Assembly: GCA_017617525.1 (NCBI GenBank) | Contig: JAFZWA010000012.1 | Span: forward strand, 1-37,850 | DNA from: Clostridiales bacterium | GTDB lineage: Bacteria; Bacillota; Clostridia; Saccharofermentanales; Saccharofermentanaceae | Direction: 5' to 3' | DNA: 37,850 nucleotides | Shown: positions 22,906 through 31,603 of the stretch, in pieces | Layout of the letters: each line of letters opens with the position of its first letter | Position numbering within the stretch: the first letter of the stretch is position 1 | Translations under genes and position numbers: made by a program | The notes under the pieces: generated by a model | Seen by the model: only the letters and a program-made list of their open reading frames with translations | Databases searched by the model: none | What the model was told of the DNA's origin: nothing

Positions 22906-24225
22906 TCAGTTCGCTTTCTTTTTGAAGATGAGCGTGATCTTCGTTCCGAGTCCCGGCTCACTCTCCAGCTTCACTCTCGCGCCGTGATGCTGCGCGCCGT
23001 GCTTTACGATCGAAAGACCGAGACCCGTGCCGCCGATCTCCTTGGAGTGGCTCTTATCAACACGGTAGAATCTTTCGAATACTCTCTTCTGGTGCTCCGT
23101 CGGAATTCCGATACCGGTATCCGCTACCGACAGGAAGACTTCATCGTCTTTTTCGGAGACATCCACGGTGACGCTTCCGCCCGGAGTGTTGTATTTCACC
23201 GCGTTATCGCAGAGGTTAAAGACCATCTCGCTGAGAAGCTGGTAAACGCCGTTTATACTGATCGGACTGCCTGTCAGTTTCAACGTGATGCCCTGCTTAT
23301 TGGCCACCGGACGCAGGCTGTCTAAGACCTCGCCGGAAAGACCGTAGAGGTCGACATTTTCCCAATTCGGTTCTTCTGCTTCCTCGTCCAGACGGGAAAG
23401 CTTGATGATGTCATCGATCAGCGCGATGAGACGCTGGGATTCTTTGTAGATATCCTTGGAAAACTCCTGCACTTTATCGCCGGGAACTTCGCCTTCCGCC
23501 ATCAGTTCCGCGAATCCGGAAATGGAGGTCAAAGGCGTTTTTAATTCATGCGATACATTTGCCGAGAACTCTCTTCTCATCTGCTCACGAGAAGATACTT
23601 CTTCCTGGATCGTTATCTTCTGCTCCTCGATCTTTTCGATCAAAGGACGAAGCTCCGGATACTTGTTCGCCTCCGGATGATCCAGATCGATCGCGTTGAT
23701 CGGATTTACGATCTGCTTGGCGATCTTGAATGACAAAATGCCCGAGATCACGAGAACGAGGACCAGGATCCATATGAAAGGTCTCACCGCCATAAAAGCT
23801 TCTCTCATGGCTCTTACCGGGCGGCTCAGACGAAGGATCGTGCCGTCCTGACATCTTCTGGCATAGTACATCGTCGATTCGCCGCTGCTCTCAGAAGTAC
23901 GGATACCTTGTCCTTCACCCTTTTTCAGAGCTTCGGCGACCTCAGGACAATCCTTTTCGTTCGCCAGAGGAAGAGAAAACATACTGTCGTAAAGCACTTC
24001 TCCGTCTGTGTTGATCCATGTGACACGGTTAACATCCCCCAGCGTTTCCAGATAGGGAATGCCGTTCAGCATAAGACCCTGTTCCGCGTAGACAGCTTCC
24101 TGCTGAAGCGCTTTATACGTCTCGTCTTTAGTCTGCGTGTACTGCATACCGAAAAACAAGAGCGCGCAAAGAATCAATATGGAAACACCCGCGATAAACG
24201 TATATCTGAAAATAGTTTTAGTCAT
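22906..24225 (-). CDS. phoR: Phosphate-type sensor histidine kinase PhoR
   Basis: 439 residues. TM1 is about 9-27, an extracytoplasmic region of about 120 residues follows, and TM2 is about 149-166, with a HAMP-like linker. HisKA has FSANVSHELKTPLTSISGFAELM with H226. The ATPase domain shows NLCDNAVKYN, DTGIGI and GTGLGLSIVKHG. The architecture, the VFERFYRVDKSHS stretch and the adjacent PhoB-type regulator identify PhoR, the phosphate-starvation sensor. ATG 24225 follows GGAGGAATAACG. The phoB stop is only 3 bases away, so the two are translated together. Confidence 0.88.
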   Translation of the reverse strand: MTKTIFRYTFIAGVSILILCALLFFGMQYTQTKDETYKALQQEAVYAEQGLMLNGIPYLETLGDVNRVTWINTDGEVLYDSMFSLPLANEKDCPEVAEALKKGEGQGIRTSESSGESTMYYARRCQDGTILRLSRPVRAMREAFMAVRPFIWILVLVLVISGILSFKIAKQIVNPINAIDLDHPEANKYPELRPLIEKIEEQKITIQEEVSSREQMRREFSANVSHELKTPLTSISGFAELMAEGEVPGDKVQEFSKDIYKESQRLIALIDDIIKLSRLDEEAEEPNWENVDLYGLSGEVLDSLRPVANKQGITLKLTGSPISINGVYQLLSEMVFNLCDNAVKYNTPGGSVTVDVSEKDDEVFLSVADTGIGIPTEHQKRVFERFYRVDKSHSKEIGGTGLGLSIVKHGAQHHGARVKLESEPGLGTKITLIFKKKAN

Positions 24226-24228
24226 ACG

Positions 24229-24900
24229 TTATTCCTCCACCAGACGATATCCGATCCCTCGAACGGTATGGATCAACTGTCCCGCGGGACCGAGTTTTGA
24301 ACGAAGTGTTCTGATATGTACATCGAGAGTTCTGTTTTCTCTTTCAGATCCGAGTCCCCAGACTCGGTCCAGAAGGACATCTCTGCTCATGACGATGCCC
24401 ATGTTTTCCACAAGGATACGAAGGAGCATGAATTCCTTGTACGTAAGCGCGATATCTTCCCCGTTGACCCGTGTTTCATGGCGCTCCGGACAGATAAAGA
24501 GCGGTCCGATATTGTACTCGGAAAGCGTCGGCTCTTTGGCTCTTCTTCGAAGTACCGCACGTACACGGGCAGCCAGTTCCATGATGCCGAACGGCTTGGA
24601 GATATAGTCGTCGGCACCGGCATCCAGGCCTTCGACTCTGTCATATTCTGTATTCTTTGCGGTCAGCATGATCACGGGGATATCGGTCGTATCCGCGGCA
24701 GCGCGGATGCGCTTTAAGATCGTGATACCGTCTTCACCGGGAAGCATGATATCGAGCAATATAAGTTCAGGGGTCTTTTTTGCCATCGCGGACCAGAACT
24801 GATCCTGGTTTTCAAACCCTTCTGTGTCGTAACCCTGACTTTTCAGGGCATATACGACCAATTTCCTTATGCTTTCATCATCTTCAAGAAGATAGATCAC
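24229..24900 (-). CDS. phoB: Response regulator PhoB/PhoP (OmpR family)
   Basis: 223 residues. The N-terminal receiver begins MIYLLEDDESIRKLVVY, with the phosphorylated Asp at D50 in ELILLDIMLPGEDG, T in VIMLTAK and K in DYISKPFG. The C-terminal winged helix has LTYKEFMLLRILVENMGIVMSRDVLLDRVWG and RTLDVHIRTLRSKLG, typical of PhoB. GTG 24900 is chosen because GAGGTG lies six bases upstream; the in-frame GTG at 24909 would need an impossible site. Phosphorylated PhoB binds repeated TTTAAC-like boxes in the divergent region. Confidence 0.92.
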   Translation of the reverse strand: MIYLLEDDESIRKLVVYALKSQGYDTEGFENQDQFWSAMAKKTPELILLDIMLPGEDGITILKRIRAAADTTDIPVIMLTAKNTEYDRVEGLDAGADDYISKPFGIMELAARVRAVLRRRAKEPTLSEYNIGPLFICPERHETRVNGEDIALTYKEFMLLRILVENMGIVMSRDVLLDRVWGLGSERENRTLDVHIRTLRSKLGPAGQLIHTVRGIGYRLVEE

Positions 24901-24963
24901 ATCGTTCACCTCGTTGTCATCTTATCACACAAAAGCCTGCTGCTAAAGTGTTTTCGGTCTTGA

Positions 24964-25003
24964 TTTAACCTATATTTAACGTCAAGCAGGTCGTGGATTT
25001 AAC
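24964..25003. promoter_or_regulatory. Candidate Pho boxes between phoB and the Na/Pi gene
   Basis: TTTAAC occurs at 24964-24969, 24975-24980 and 24998-25003, spaced 11 and 23 bases apart, close to one and two helical turns. PhoP boxes of Bacillus are TT(A/C/T)ACA repeats with about 11-base periodicity; these resemble them. They lie between the divergent phoB and Na/Pi genes and probably co-regulate both. Confidence 0.5.
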
Positions 25004-25040
25004 ATACAGCCCTTAAATTGTAATTTGAGGAGGTAAGAGT

Positions 25041-26792
25041 ATGAGTGTATCTGAGATTGCAACCTTATTCACCGGCGTAGCGCTTTTCCTTTTCGGCATG
25101 TCCCTGATGGGTGACGGCTTAAAGCGAGTTTCCGGTAACAAACTTGAACCGATCCTGTTCCGTCTCACGGGAACTCCTTTCCGAGGTATTCTTCTCGGCG
25201 CCGGAGTCACAGCCGTGATCCAATCTTCTTCCGCCACGTCCGTCATGGTCGTCGGCTTTGTTAACTCGAAAATGATGAAGGTCCGCCAGGCCATTTCCGT
25301 TATCCTCGGCGCGATCCTCGGAACCAGTATCACCGGCTGGGTCGTCTGCCTGAGCTACATGAACGGTGCGAAAGGCATCAGCAGCATCTTCTCGACAACG
25401 ACTCTCACGGGCATCATCGCCGTGACCGGTATCTCTTTCAGAATGTTCAGCAAAAACCAGCAGCGCCGCCACGTCGGTGACATCATGCTCGGTTTCGGCG
25501 TCCTTATGGTCGGCATGAGTTCCATGAGCGGAGCCGTAAGCAGCCTCGGTGAACAGCCGTGGTTCACAGGTATGCTCACCTCGATGACTTTCCCGCTTCT
25601 GGGTATCCTCGTCGGTCTTCTCTTCTCCGCCGTCCTTCAGTCCGCTTCGGCAGCCGTCGGTATCGTGCAGGCACTCTCCTTCACCGGAGTCATGACACTT
25701 GGTTCATCACTTCCGCTCCTGATGGGTATCGCGATCGGTGCTTCCGTTCCGGTCCTTCTTTCCGCTCTCGGCGCGACCACAGAAGGTAAGCGTACGGCAG
25801 TCAGCTACCTCGTTGCTTCCTTCATGGGCGTTATGGCGTGCGCGTCCGTTTTCTATATCGCGGATGCCATGTTCCACTTTGAATTCCTCGACATGATCGT
25901 TAATCCGATGTCGCTCGCTTTGGTCAACACGATTCTTCGTTTCTCGATCCTCTTAGTCCTTGCTCCTTTCACGGATGTACTTGAAGCAGTCGCTTCCGTA
26001 TTCGTTCGCGAAAAGGCGGATGAGAATAAAGAAGCAGTCCGTCTTGAGGAGCGATTCCTTGCTCACCCGGCTCTCGCGATCGAGCAGATCCGTCTCACGA
26101 TCTGCGACATGGCCGAGAAAACAGAAGAATCCATCCTTACTTCTCTCGGACTTTTTAACCACTACAATGAATCCATCTTCTATCAGGTCTGCGAACTTGA
26201 AAATGTCGGCGACCGTTACGAAGATGCTCTCGGTTCCTATCTCGTAAGACTTACCGGACAGGAACTTACGGAAACACAGGGACGCACCGCGTCGCTTTTC
26301 CTGCATACGCTTTCCGACTTCGAAAGAATATCCGACCACGCGCAGAATATCGCGCAGAGTTTCCAGGAGATCCACCAGAAGCAGATCCATTTCTCGGATG
26401 AAGCGGTCGAAGAGCTTAACGTCATGACAAAGGCGATCAAAGAGATCCTGCGCATGACCACCGAAGCCTTCGTAAAGTCGGATATCCATCTGGCGATGAA
26501 GGTCGAGCCTCTTGAAGAAGTCATCGACGACCTCTGCGACAAGATGAAACTTCGCCACGTTGAAAGACTGCAGAAAGGACAGTGCACCATCACTCAGGGA
26601 TTTGTTTTCAACGATCTTTCCACCAACTTCGAGCGTGTATCCGATCACTGCTCCAACATCGCGGTAGCGATCATCGAACTCGAAGCAGGTTCTTTCGATA
26701 CACACGAATATCTCGGAAGGATCAAGGAAAAGCAGTCCCCGGATTATCAGAAACACTACGAGAACTTCTCCAAGCAGTTCACTTTTGACTGA
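25041..26792 (+). CDS. Na/phosphate cotransporter family protein with PhoU-like domain
   Basis: 583 residues. The N-terminal membrane part, about residues 1-320, has the duplicated Na/Pi-II signatures GVTAVIQSSSATSVMVVGFVN and AVLQSASAAVGIVQALSFTG, each with a QSSSA-type motif for phosphate and sodium. The C-terminal part, about 340-580, is helical and PhoU-like (DFERISDHAQNIAQS, FERVSDHCSNIA), which usually binds metals and modulates phosphate signalling. It likely imports phosphate under starvation, under PhoB control. ATG 25041 follows GAGGAGG. It is divergent from phoBR. The next small gene starts one base after its stop. Confidence 0.92.
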   Translation: MSVSEIATLFTGVALFLFGMSLMGDGLKRVSGNKLEPILFRLTGTPFRGILLGAGVTAVIQSSSATSVMVVGFVNSKMMKVRQAISVILGAILGTSITGWVVCLSYMNGAKGISSIFSTTTLTGIIAVTGISFRMFSKNQQRRHVGDIMLGFGVLMVGMSSMSGAVSSLGEQPWFTGMLTSMTFPLLGILVGLLFSAVLQSASAAVGIVQALSFTGVMTLGSSLPLLMGIAIGASVPVLLSALGATTEGKRTAVSYLVASFMGVMACASVFYIADAMFHFEFLDMIVNPMSLALVNTILRFSILLVLAPFTDVLEAVASVFVREKADENKEAVRLEERFLAHPALAIEQIRLTICDMAEKTEESILTSLGLFNHYNESIFYQVCELENVGDRYEDALGSYLVRLTGQELTETQGRTASLFLHTLSDFERISDHAQNIAQSFQEIHQKQIHFSDEAVEELNVMTKAIKEILRMTTEAFVKSDIHLAMKVEPLEEVIDDLCDKMKLRHVERLQKGQCTITQGFVFNDLSTNFERVSDHCSNIAVAIIELEAGSFDTHEYLGRIKEKQSPDYQKHYENFSKQFTFD

Positions 26793-26793
26793 T

Positions 26794-27069
26794 ATGAAAA
26801 TCAAGCGTCACGTATCCCTCTATGTCGAATGGACGAAAGAGGAAGAAATCGGCTCGGTATCCCGGCTTCTTAAGAAGTACGGGATAACGGGCTTTGAGGC
26901 CGATATTGATATGGACGTGATCGATTTCCCGCAGGTCACTTTGAAAAGGCACACCACGGTCTTCCGGTTCTGGCTTGACCGGAAGATCCCCGTATATGAA
27001 CTGATGACCGACCTCATAAGCCTTCCCGAGATCTACTCTGTCAGCGAGATGACAGGTTTATTCAAATGA
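26794..27069 (+). CDS. Small ACT-like protein coupled to the Na/Pi transporter
   Basis: 91 residues beginning MKIKRHVSLYVEWTKEEEIG. The predicted strand-helix-strand order with VTLKRHTTVFRFWLDRKIPVYELM and SLPEIYSVSEM suggests an ACT-like fold, similar to the C-terminal domain of MgtC-type proteins, but the match is weak. A TTG at 26785 would overlap the transporter; ATG 26794 follows its stop by one base and is translated by coupling. It may be a regulator or partner of the transporter. No motif was recognised with confidence. Confidence 0.6.
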   Translation: MKIKRHVSLYVEWTKEEEIGSVSRLLKKYGITGFEADIDMDVIDFPQVTLKRHTTVFRFWLDRKIPVYELMTDLISLPEIYSVSEMTGLFK

Positions 27070-27158
27070 CTTTTTTGTCATTACCCGGAGCCATTCTTTT
27101 CTTACAATGAAATCAGAGCATTGGGATTGTTTCTAAAAACGTAAAGGATGGTATTAAT

Positions 27159-27935
27159 ATGGGTAATGTGGATGATGTCTCGGCCCGGGAACCCGGTCCG
27201 GAAATTGCGCTTTGCAAAAAGAATTCTTCAGGTTTTCTCGATCGTAATGTAATCAAGTATTTAATGGTGCTTCTCATGGTGGTTGACCATGTGGCATTCT
27301 GTTTTATGGAGCATATTCCGTCTCCTTCTTGCGAGATCATGCGTTTCTTCGGAAGATGCGTCGCGCCTGTTTTCGCGTTCTTTATCGCGGAAGGGTTCAT
27401 GCACACGAGCGACGTGAAAAAGTTCAGAAGACGCATCGGTATTCTCGCAATTGTTTCGTACCTTCCGAGTGTGTTCTGTTTCATCGGTATCGAAGAGATC
27501 AAATCATCTCCCGCTGAACTTGTCGCTCAGACCGTCATTGTCTCCTTCTACCTCGCATTGGTGGCCTTAAGTGTCTGGTACAGTGAAAAGATGAAAAAAC
27601 GCACGAAGATCATTCTCATCGTTCTTCTTACACTGGCGTCCGTCGTCACCGATATGCCGGTCGCGGGCGTACTGGCTCCGTTCTTCCACTGCGTGTTCAG
27701 AGATAACAAGAAGAAGAGATACATCGCCGTCGCGCTTTCCTATGTCGCTTTCGTCGCTCCGATGATCGCCATGCAGGGATGGAGCACCGCGGGTGTTCTT
27801 CTTGCTCCTCTTCTTCTGATCTTCTGCTACAACGGTGAAGGCGGAACGAAGAACGCGTTCAACAAATGGTTCTTCTACGTTTTCTATCCTCTTCACATTC
27901 TGATCCTCGGAATCCTCAGATGGTATGTTATTTGA
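27159..27935 (+). CDS. TraX family membrane protein
   Basis: 258 residues with about seven hydrophobic segments. The TraX family pattern is seen: NVIKYLMVLLMVVDHVAF near the start (a His in the first membrane helix), IGILAIVSYLPSVFCFI, and a C-terminal WFFYVFYPLHILILGIL. TraX was first named for acetylating F-pilin, but chromosomal homologues such as this have acyltransferase-like or unknown roles, perhaps modifying membrane or surface molecules. The ATG has AAAGGATGG upstream. A terminator follows. No conjugation gene is nearby, so this is not a plasmid sign. Confidence 0.85.
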   Translation: MGNVDDVSAREPGPEIALCKKNSSGFLDRNVIKYLMVLLMVVDHVAFCFMEHIPSPSCEIMRFFGRCVAPVFAFFIAEGFMHTSDVKKFRRRIGILAIVSYLPSVFCFIGIEEIKSSPAELVAQTVIVSFYLALVALSVWYSEKMKKRTKIILIVLLTLASVVTDMPVAGVLAPFFHCVFRDNKKKRYIAVALSYVAFVAPMIAMQGWSTAGVLLAPLLLIFCYNGEGGTKNAFNKWFFYVFYPLHILILGILRWYVI

Positions 27936-27977
27936 GCACCTGATCAGGAAATAGTTTTCTTCCCGTGCTCGGAAACA

Positions 27978-28017
27978 AGCGGCCCTGTCTTCCATCTCCC
28001 CGGAAGATGGGGTCGCT
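27978..28017 (+). terminator. Sixteen-pair hairpin, first traX terminator
   Basis: AGCGGCCCTGTCTTCC pairs fully with GGAAGATGGGGTCGCT, counting G-T wobbles, around an eight-base loop, and is followed by CTTTACTT. It lies 43 bases past the traX stop. Confidence 0.65.
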
Positions 28018-28029
28018 CTTTACTTAAGA

Positions 28030-28061
28030 AAAAGCACCTGTCCTTGCGGACAGGTGCTTTT
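28030..28061. terminator. Bidirectional terminator between traX and the lipoprotein gene
   Basis: GCACCTGTCC and GGACAGGTGC pair around the four-base loop TTGC. The stem is extended by four A-T pairs. The minus strand ends in TTTTTC and the plus strand in TTTTCACTT. It ends both convergent genes. Confidence 0.9.
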
Positions 28062-28084
28062 CACTTATTCACAAAAACTGTAGA

Positions 28085-29200
28085 TCAATAGTTAGAATTA
28101 GCAATCAGGTTTTCGATCGTAAGGTGCAGCTCGTCATTATAACTGTAATAGCTGATCTCTACCGGAACACCGTCGATATCCGTATGGACATAACGGTAAT
28201 TCGCGTCTGCGTCACCATCCGGATATTCGATCAGATATCCGTTGTTTTGGAATACTTCGTCGATTGCTACGCAGGCATCTTCACCATCAGCGCCTGCGAG
28301 CGGAGAAGTGATCGAAACGCGGATAGGATCCATAGCATCCATTTCGATATTTGCAGACTCGCTTACACTTGGGAGCGTCGGAAGTCCGCTTCCGCTCCAT
28401 GTGTAATCATCCGGCCAGATTCCCTGCTCGTAGCAGCCGTAGAATTTGTCGAAATCGATCTTATACTTATCCTGACCGCCGGTCTGATCCGTTTCTTTTT
28501 TGAGCATCGTGTAATACTCATAAAAGTTGATGTCATCCAGTTCTTCATCGTTGACGATCTTCAGGCATACATATGCCAGCGGTTCATTATTGTCAACGAT
28601 CAGCAGGTCATAGTATCCGGCCGGGTATGCTTCCTCGTTCAGGGGGATCGAACCCCAGTACCAGTAAGGATCATTCGGATCCTCAAGAGCGGTTCTTCCC
28701 ACTTCTGCCGGCAGGCTCTTTATATAATCTGCCGTGTAGATCGAAGTATCTTCGTGGTGCGGAACAAGATATGCTCCTGCGTTATTCGACAATCCCATTT
28801 TCGGATAGATCTCGAGGTGATCCTGGTTTTCAAAGACGAAGCGGATGTTGCTGAAACGGTAGCGGAGAACATTCATCTCGGTGTCGCCGCTACTCGGACT
28901 TGCAAGGGCCAGTCCCCAGATCGCGTCGCAGGAGTCCGGAATGATCTCGATGCTGCCCGGTGTGACCGAAGTATATCCCAAAGAAGCCTGATCGTCTAAG
29001 ACGGTAACATCCGGCTCGAAGGATGTATCGTCAGGTTCTTCGGTATCGTCCGGATCGTCAGGATACTCGTAAGTTTCCTCCTGTTTGGTCGTCTTTTTCG
29101 TTTTCTTTTTCGTTGTCTCTTCTGATTTCTTGCCACATGCGGTAAGTGAGAATACCATCGCAAGAGTAAGAAGGACAGCCGTTAATTTTTTTGAAGCCAT
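28085..29200 (-). CDS. Putative lipoprotein, function unknown
   Basis: 371 residues. A signal peptide MASKKLTAVLLTLAMVFS precedes the lipobox LTAC at 19-22, with C22 as the lipidated residue after cleavage by signal peptidase II. A Lys-Thr-rich then Glu/Asp/Pro-rich linker (ETYEYPDDPDDTEEP) tethers a mature domain of about 300 residues, which is not recognised. The ATG at 29200 follows GGGAGG; a longer start at 29218 has no such site. Probably an extracytoplasmic binding or sensory protein at the cell surface. It converges with traX. Confidence 0.85.
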   Translation of the reverse strand: MASKKLTAVLLTLAMVFSLTACGKKSEETTKKKTKKTTKQEETYEYPDDPDDTEEPDDTSFEPDVTVLDDQASLGYTSVTPGSIEIIPDSCDAIWGLALASPSSGDTEMNVLRYRFSNIRFVFENQDHLEIYPKMGLSNNAGAYLVPHHEDTSIYTADYIKSLPAEVGRTALEDPNDPYWYWGSIPLNEEAYPAGYYDLLIVDNNEPLAYVCLKIVNDEELDDINFYEYYTMLKKETDQTGGQDKYKIDFDKFYGCYEQGIWPDDYTWSGSGLPTLPSVSESANIEMDAMDPIRVSITSPLAGADGEDACVAIDEVFQNNGYLIEYPDGDADANYRYVHTDIDGVPVEISYYSYNDELHLTIENLIANSNY

Positions 29201-29238
29201 TGTTTTTCCTCCCAACACAATTCTAAAACTTCTTCTAG

Positions 29239-29244
29239 ATTATA
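29239..29244 (-). promoter_or_regulatory. Extended -10 promoter of the lipoprotein gene
   Basis: Minus-strand TGCTATAAT, a perfect -10 box with a TG extension. No good -35 box was seen. The start codon is 38 bases downstream. Confidence 0.6.
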
Positions 29245-29276
29245 GCACAGAAGGGACCCTAAAGACAGCATGAAAA

Positions 29277-29318
29277 AATGACCTTATCTTCTTTCTCCCC
29301 CCAGAAGATAAGGCCATT
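29277..29318 (-). terminator. Terminator of the GGDEF gene
   Basis: CCTTATCTTCT and AGAAGATAAGG pair perfectly around a ten-base loop, extended by A-T pairs around one mismatch. The minus strand ends in TTTTTTCATG. It lies 40 bases past the diguanylate cyclase stop. Confidence 0.85.
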
Positions 29319-29357
29319 TTCATCCCCTTATTTATGCAATACTATTATCCTTTTCGG

Positions 29358-30665
29358 TTACAACAGAGTGACCATATTTCTTCCATTGTGCTTGGAAGCA
29401 TACATGGCTTTGTCCATTCTGTTAAATACTTCCTCGAAAGTGTCATCTGCTTTCAGCTCGGTAACACCGACGGAGCATGTAATGTGACAGATCTCCGGGA
29501 AGAGATATTCTTCTACTTTCTTTCTTAAGATTTCGGCCATTTCTTTTGCCGCCTCGGCGTTTTTGTCACGGCAGATGATGACGAATTCCTCACCGCCCCA
29601 ACGTCCGACCTGTGCTTTTTCAGCTGTAGCGACATCCTGCATGATCTTCGCGAAATTCTTCAGTGTCAGGTCGCCGGCAGAGTGACCGTAGTTGTCGTTT
29701 ACCGCCTTGAACTTATCGAGGTCGAGGATCATGACGGAGATCGGATCTTCACTCTTCTGACGAAGTGCCAGCGCGTTATTGAGCTGCGTCTCTACTTCAC
29801 CGTGATTGAATACACCGGTGAGCGGATCCTTGATCGCTTTTTCCTCATACTTCTGAAGCGTGGAAAGAAGCTCCATGGAAGTATCGTGGATGTCCTGGAC
29901 CATGAATACGAATCTGTAGTCGTCATCGTTATAGGTCTGCGCGCGGCTGAAGATCAGTTTTACCCAGATGAAGTTTCCTTCGAGATTTCTCATCATACAG
30001 TCATAAGAAGAAGTACGTCCCGGAGTGAAGTTCTTTTTCAGATATTCCGGATCGGTACGACGCAGGAACTGCTCCTGATCCTCCGGCCAGATCATGTTTA
30101 CGATCATCATTCTCCAGTCGGAATACTTGAGGTTATAGTTAACGACATCGTCGGAGATCTCCGTAACGTTGATGCTGCTTGTCGTATCCGCGACAAGATC
30201 GATGTACATCGAGAAAAGATACGAACTCTGGATCGTATTGATCTTCTTCGCGGTAAGAGATTCCTGAAGGGATTCGTTGTCCTTGAACTCATCAAGTACG
30301 AAGATGTACTTCGCTTCTTTCTCAAACGGATAGACTGTCAGCTGAACAAGATGCGGCTCTGATTCATCTTCCAGATACAACTTCAGACGACGGCTGTACT
30401 TGTCCTTAAATACACCGGTGTTGTCCGCAAAGATCTGGTATTCGCCTGCTACCTTTTCATTTGAATCATTAAAGTGGAACCACAGATCCAAGATCAGATC
30501 ATGGTAACTTCCTGTCTCTTCCAGGAAGCTTTCGAAGATGCCTTTTCGAACGACGGCTTTGTACATATCGATCGTAGAATCAACAACGATCACCGCGTCA
30601 ACAGTATCCAAAAACAGTCCGGAAACATCTTCGATCGTATAATCAGTTAATTTCTTTTCAACCAT
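29358..30665 (-). CDS. Diguanylate cyclase with N-terminal sensory region (GGDEF)
   Basis: 435 residues. The C-terminal GGDEF domain makes cyclic di-GMP; the active site is RWGGEEFVI with GGEEF at 357-361, preceded by DPLTGVFNHGE and LDLDKFKAVNDNYGH. No RxxD inhibitory site exists: the place has AEKA at 348-351, so the enzyme may lack product inhibition. The N-terminal 270 residues are soluble and PAS-like (YDCMMRNLEGNFIWVKLIFSR, a PAC-like stretch), with no membrane segment. The ATG follows GGAGAGG. It is expressed alone; its signal is unknown. Confidence 0.92.
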   Translation of the reverse strand: MVEKKLTDYTIEDVSGLFLDTVDAVIVVDSTIDMYKAVVRKGIFESFLEETGSYHDLILDLWFHFNDSNEKVAGEYQIFADNTGVFKDKYSRRLKLYLEDESEPHLVQLTVYPFEKEAKYIFVLDEFKDNESLQESLTAKKINTIQSSYLFSMYIDLVADTTSSINVTEISDDVVNYNLKYSDWRMMIVNMIWPEDQEQFLRRTDPEYLKKNFTPGRTSSYDCMMRNLEGNFIWVKLIFSRAQTYNDDDYRFVFMVQDIHDTSMELLSTLQKYEEKAIKDPLTGVFNHGEVETQLNNALALRQKSEDPISVMILDLDKFKAVNDNYGHSAGDLTLKNFAKIMQDVATAEKAQVGRWGGEEFVIICRDKNAEAAKEMAEILRKKVEEYLFPEICHITCSVGVTELKADDTFEEVFNRMDKAMYASKHNGRNMVTLL

Positions 30666-30776
30666 AAAAATCGCCTCTCCAATGCAATTTATTTACCATC
30701 TTCCCAAGAAAAATAAAAAATGTTTATACAACAATTAAATTGTAAAACGGAGAGGCTGAAAAATCATTAACTAATT

Positions 30777-30798
30777 GAAAACAAAGCGTTTCGTTTTC
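30777..30798 (-). terminator. Weak terminator of the ZIP gene
   Basis: GAAAACAAA and TTCGTTTTC pair over nine positions, with one wobble on the minus strand and a four-base loop, directly after the ZIP stop. No strong U run follows, so confidence is low. Confidence 0.4.
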
Positions 30799-31581
30799 TT
30801 ATCCCAGCGCCACATCAAGAGCCATCATCAGCGTAAAGCCCATAGCGAACATGATGACTCCGATATTTGAATGCTCGCCGGTCGACATCTCGGGGATCAG
30901 TTCCTCGACAACGACGTAGATCATCGCGCCAGCGGCAAAGCTCAGGAAATACGGCATAACGGGAATGAAGATCCCCGCGGCAAGGATCACTGCAAAAGCG
31001 CCGATCGGTTCCACCGCGCCGGAAAGAACTCCATACAAGAACGTCTTACCTTTCGACATGCCTTCCGCACGAAGCGGCATGGACACGATCGCGCCCTCCG
31101 GAAAATTCTGGATCGCGATACCGATCGAAAGAGCGATCGTCGCCGCAAAAGTGATCTCGGAACTTCCGTAATACCAGCCGGCGACAATGACACCGACGGC
31201 CATACCTTCCGGGATGTTGTGAAGCGTGACGGCAAGAATGAGTTTCGTCGTCTTTTTCAATCCGCTGTGCGGACCTTCTTCAGTACCCTCCAGGTGCAGA
31301 TGAGGGATCGCTTTATCCAAAACAAGAAGGAACATCATACCGATGACAAAGCCCACAGACGATGGAAGAAAACTCCATTTTCCCATATCGTTGCTCTGCT
31401 CGATCGCAGGAAGCAGCAAACTGAAAAACGAAGCCGCGACCATAACGCCGGACGCAAATCCCAGAAGGGCGCGCTCCGTCTTCTCGCCGATCGCATTCTT
31501 CAAAAAGAATACGCAGCCGGCGCCGAGCGCGGTCCCGAGAAACGGTATCATGATTATTCCAAAAATGCCTAACAGATCCAT
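30799..31581 (-). CDS. ZIP family metal transporter
   Basis: 260 residues with about eight hydrophobic segments. The ZIP metal-binding helices are TLHNIPEGMAVGVIVAG and GIAIQNFPEGAIVSMP, with His/Asn, Pro and Glu residues as in metal-transporting ZIPs. The family imports zinc, iron or manganese. Here the promoter carries the same TTAGC-N4-GCTAA site as the feo operon, which favours iron or another divalent metal sensed by the DtxR-type regulator. ATG 31581 is used because no other start fits; no ribosome binding site precedes it, and the -10 box TATTAT is only six bases upstream, so the mRNA may be leaderless. Confidence 0.88.
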   Translation of the reverse strand: MDLLGIFGIIMIPFLGTALGAGCVFFLKNAIGEKTERALLGFASGVMVAASFFSLLLPAIEQSNDMGKWSFLPSSVGFVIGMMFLLVLDKAIPHLHLEGTEEGPHSGLKKTTKLILAVTLHNIPEGMAVGVIVAGWYYGSSEITFAATIALSIGIAIQNFPEGAIVSMPLRAEGMSKGKTFLYGVLSGAVEPIGAFAVILAAGIFIPVMPYFLSFAAGAMIYVVVEELIPEMSTGEHSNIGVIMFAMGFTLMMALDVALG

Positions 31582-31587
31582 ACACAC

Positions 31588-31593
31588 ATAATA
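31588..31593 (-). promoter_or_regulatory. Extended -10 of the ZIP gene
   Basis: Minus-strand TGCTATTAT, a TG-extended -10 box with five of six matches, only six bases from the ATG at 31581. The expected transcript start falls on or beside the ATG. Confidence 0.55.
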
Positions 31594-31603
31594 GCACAAC
31601 AGG

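Noticed and set aside
27065..27082. AATGAC-TTTTTT-GTCATT inverted repeat after the ACT-like gene as a terminator
   Set aside because: The T run is in the loop rather than after the stem, so it does not fit an intrinsic terminator; it may be chance or a small binding site.
27159..27935. TraX as a sign of a conjugative element
   Set aside because: Chromosomal TraX homologues are widespread, and no relaxase, secretion, integrase or attachment site was seen.
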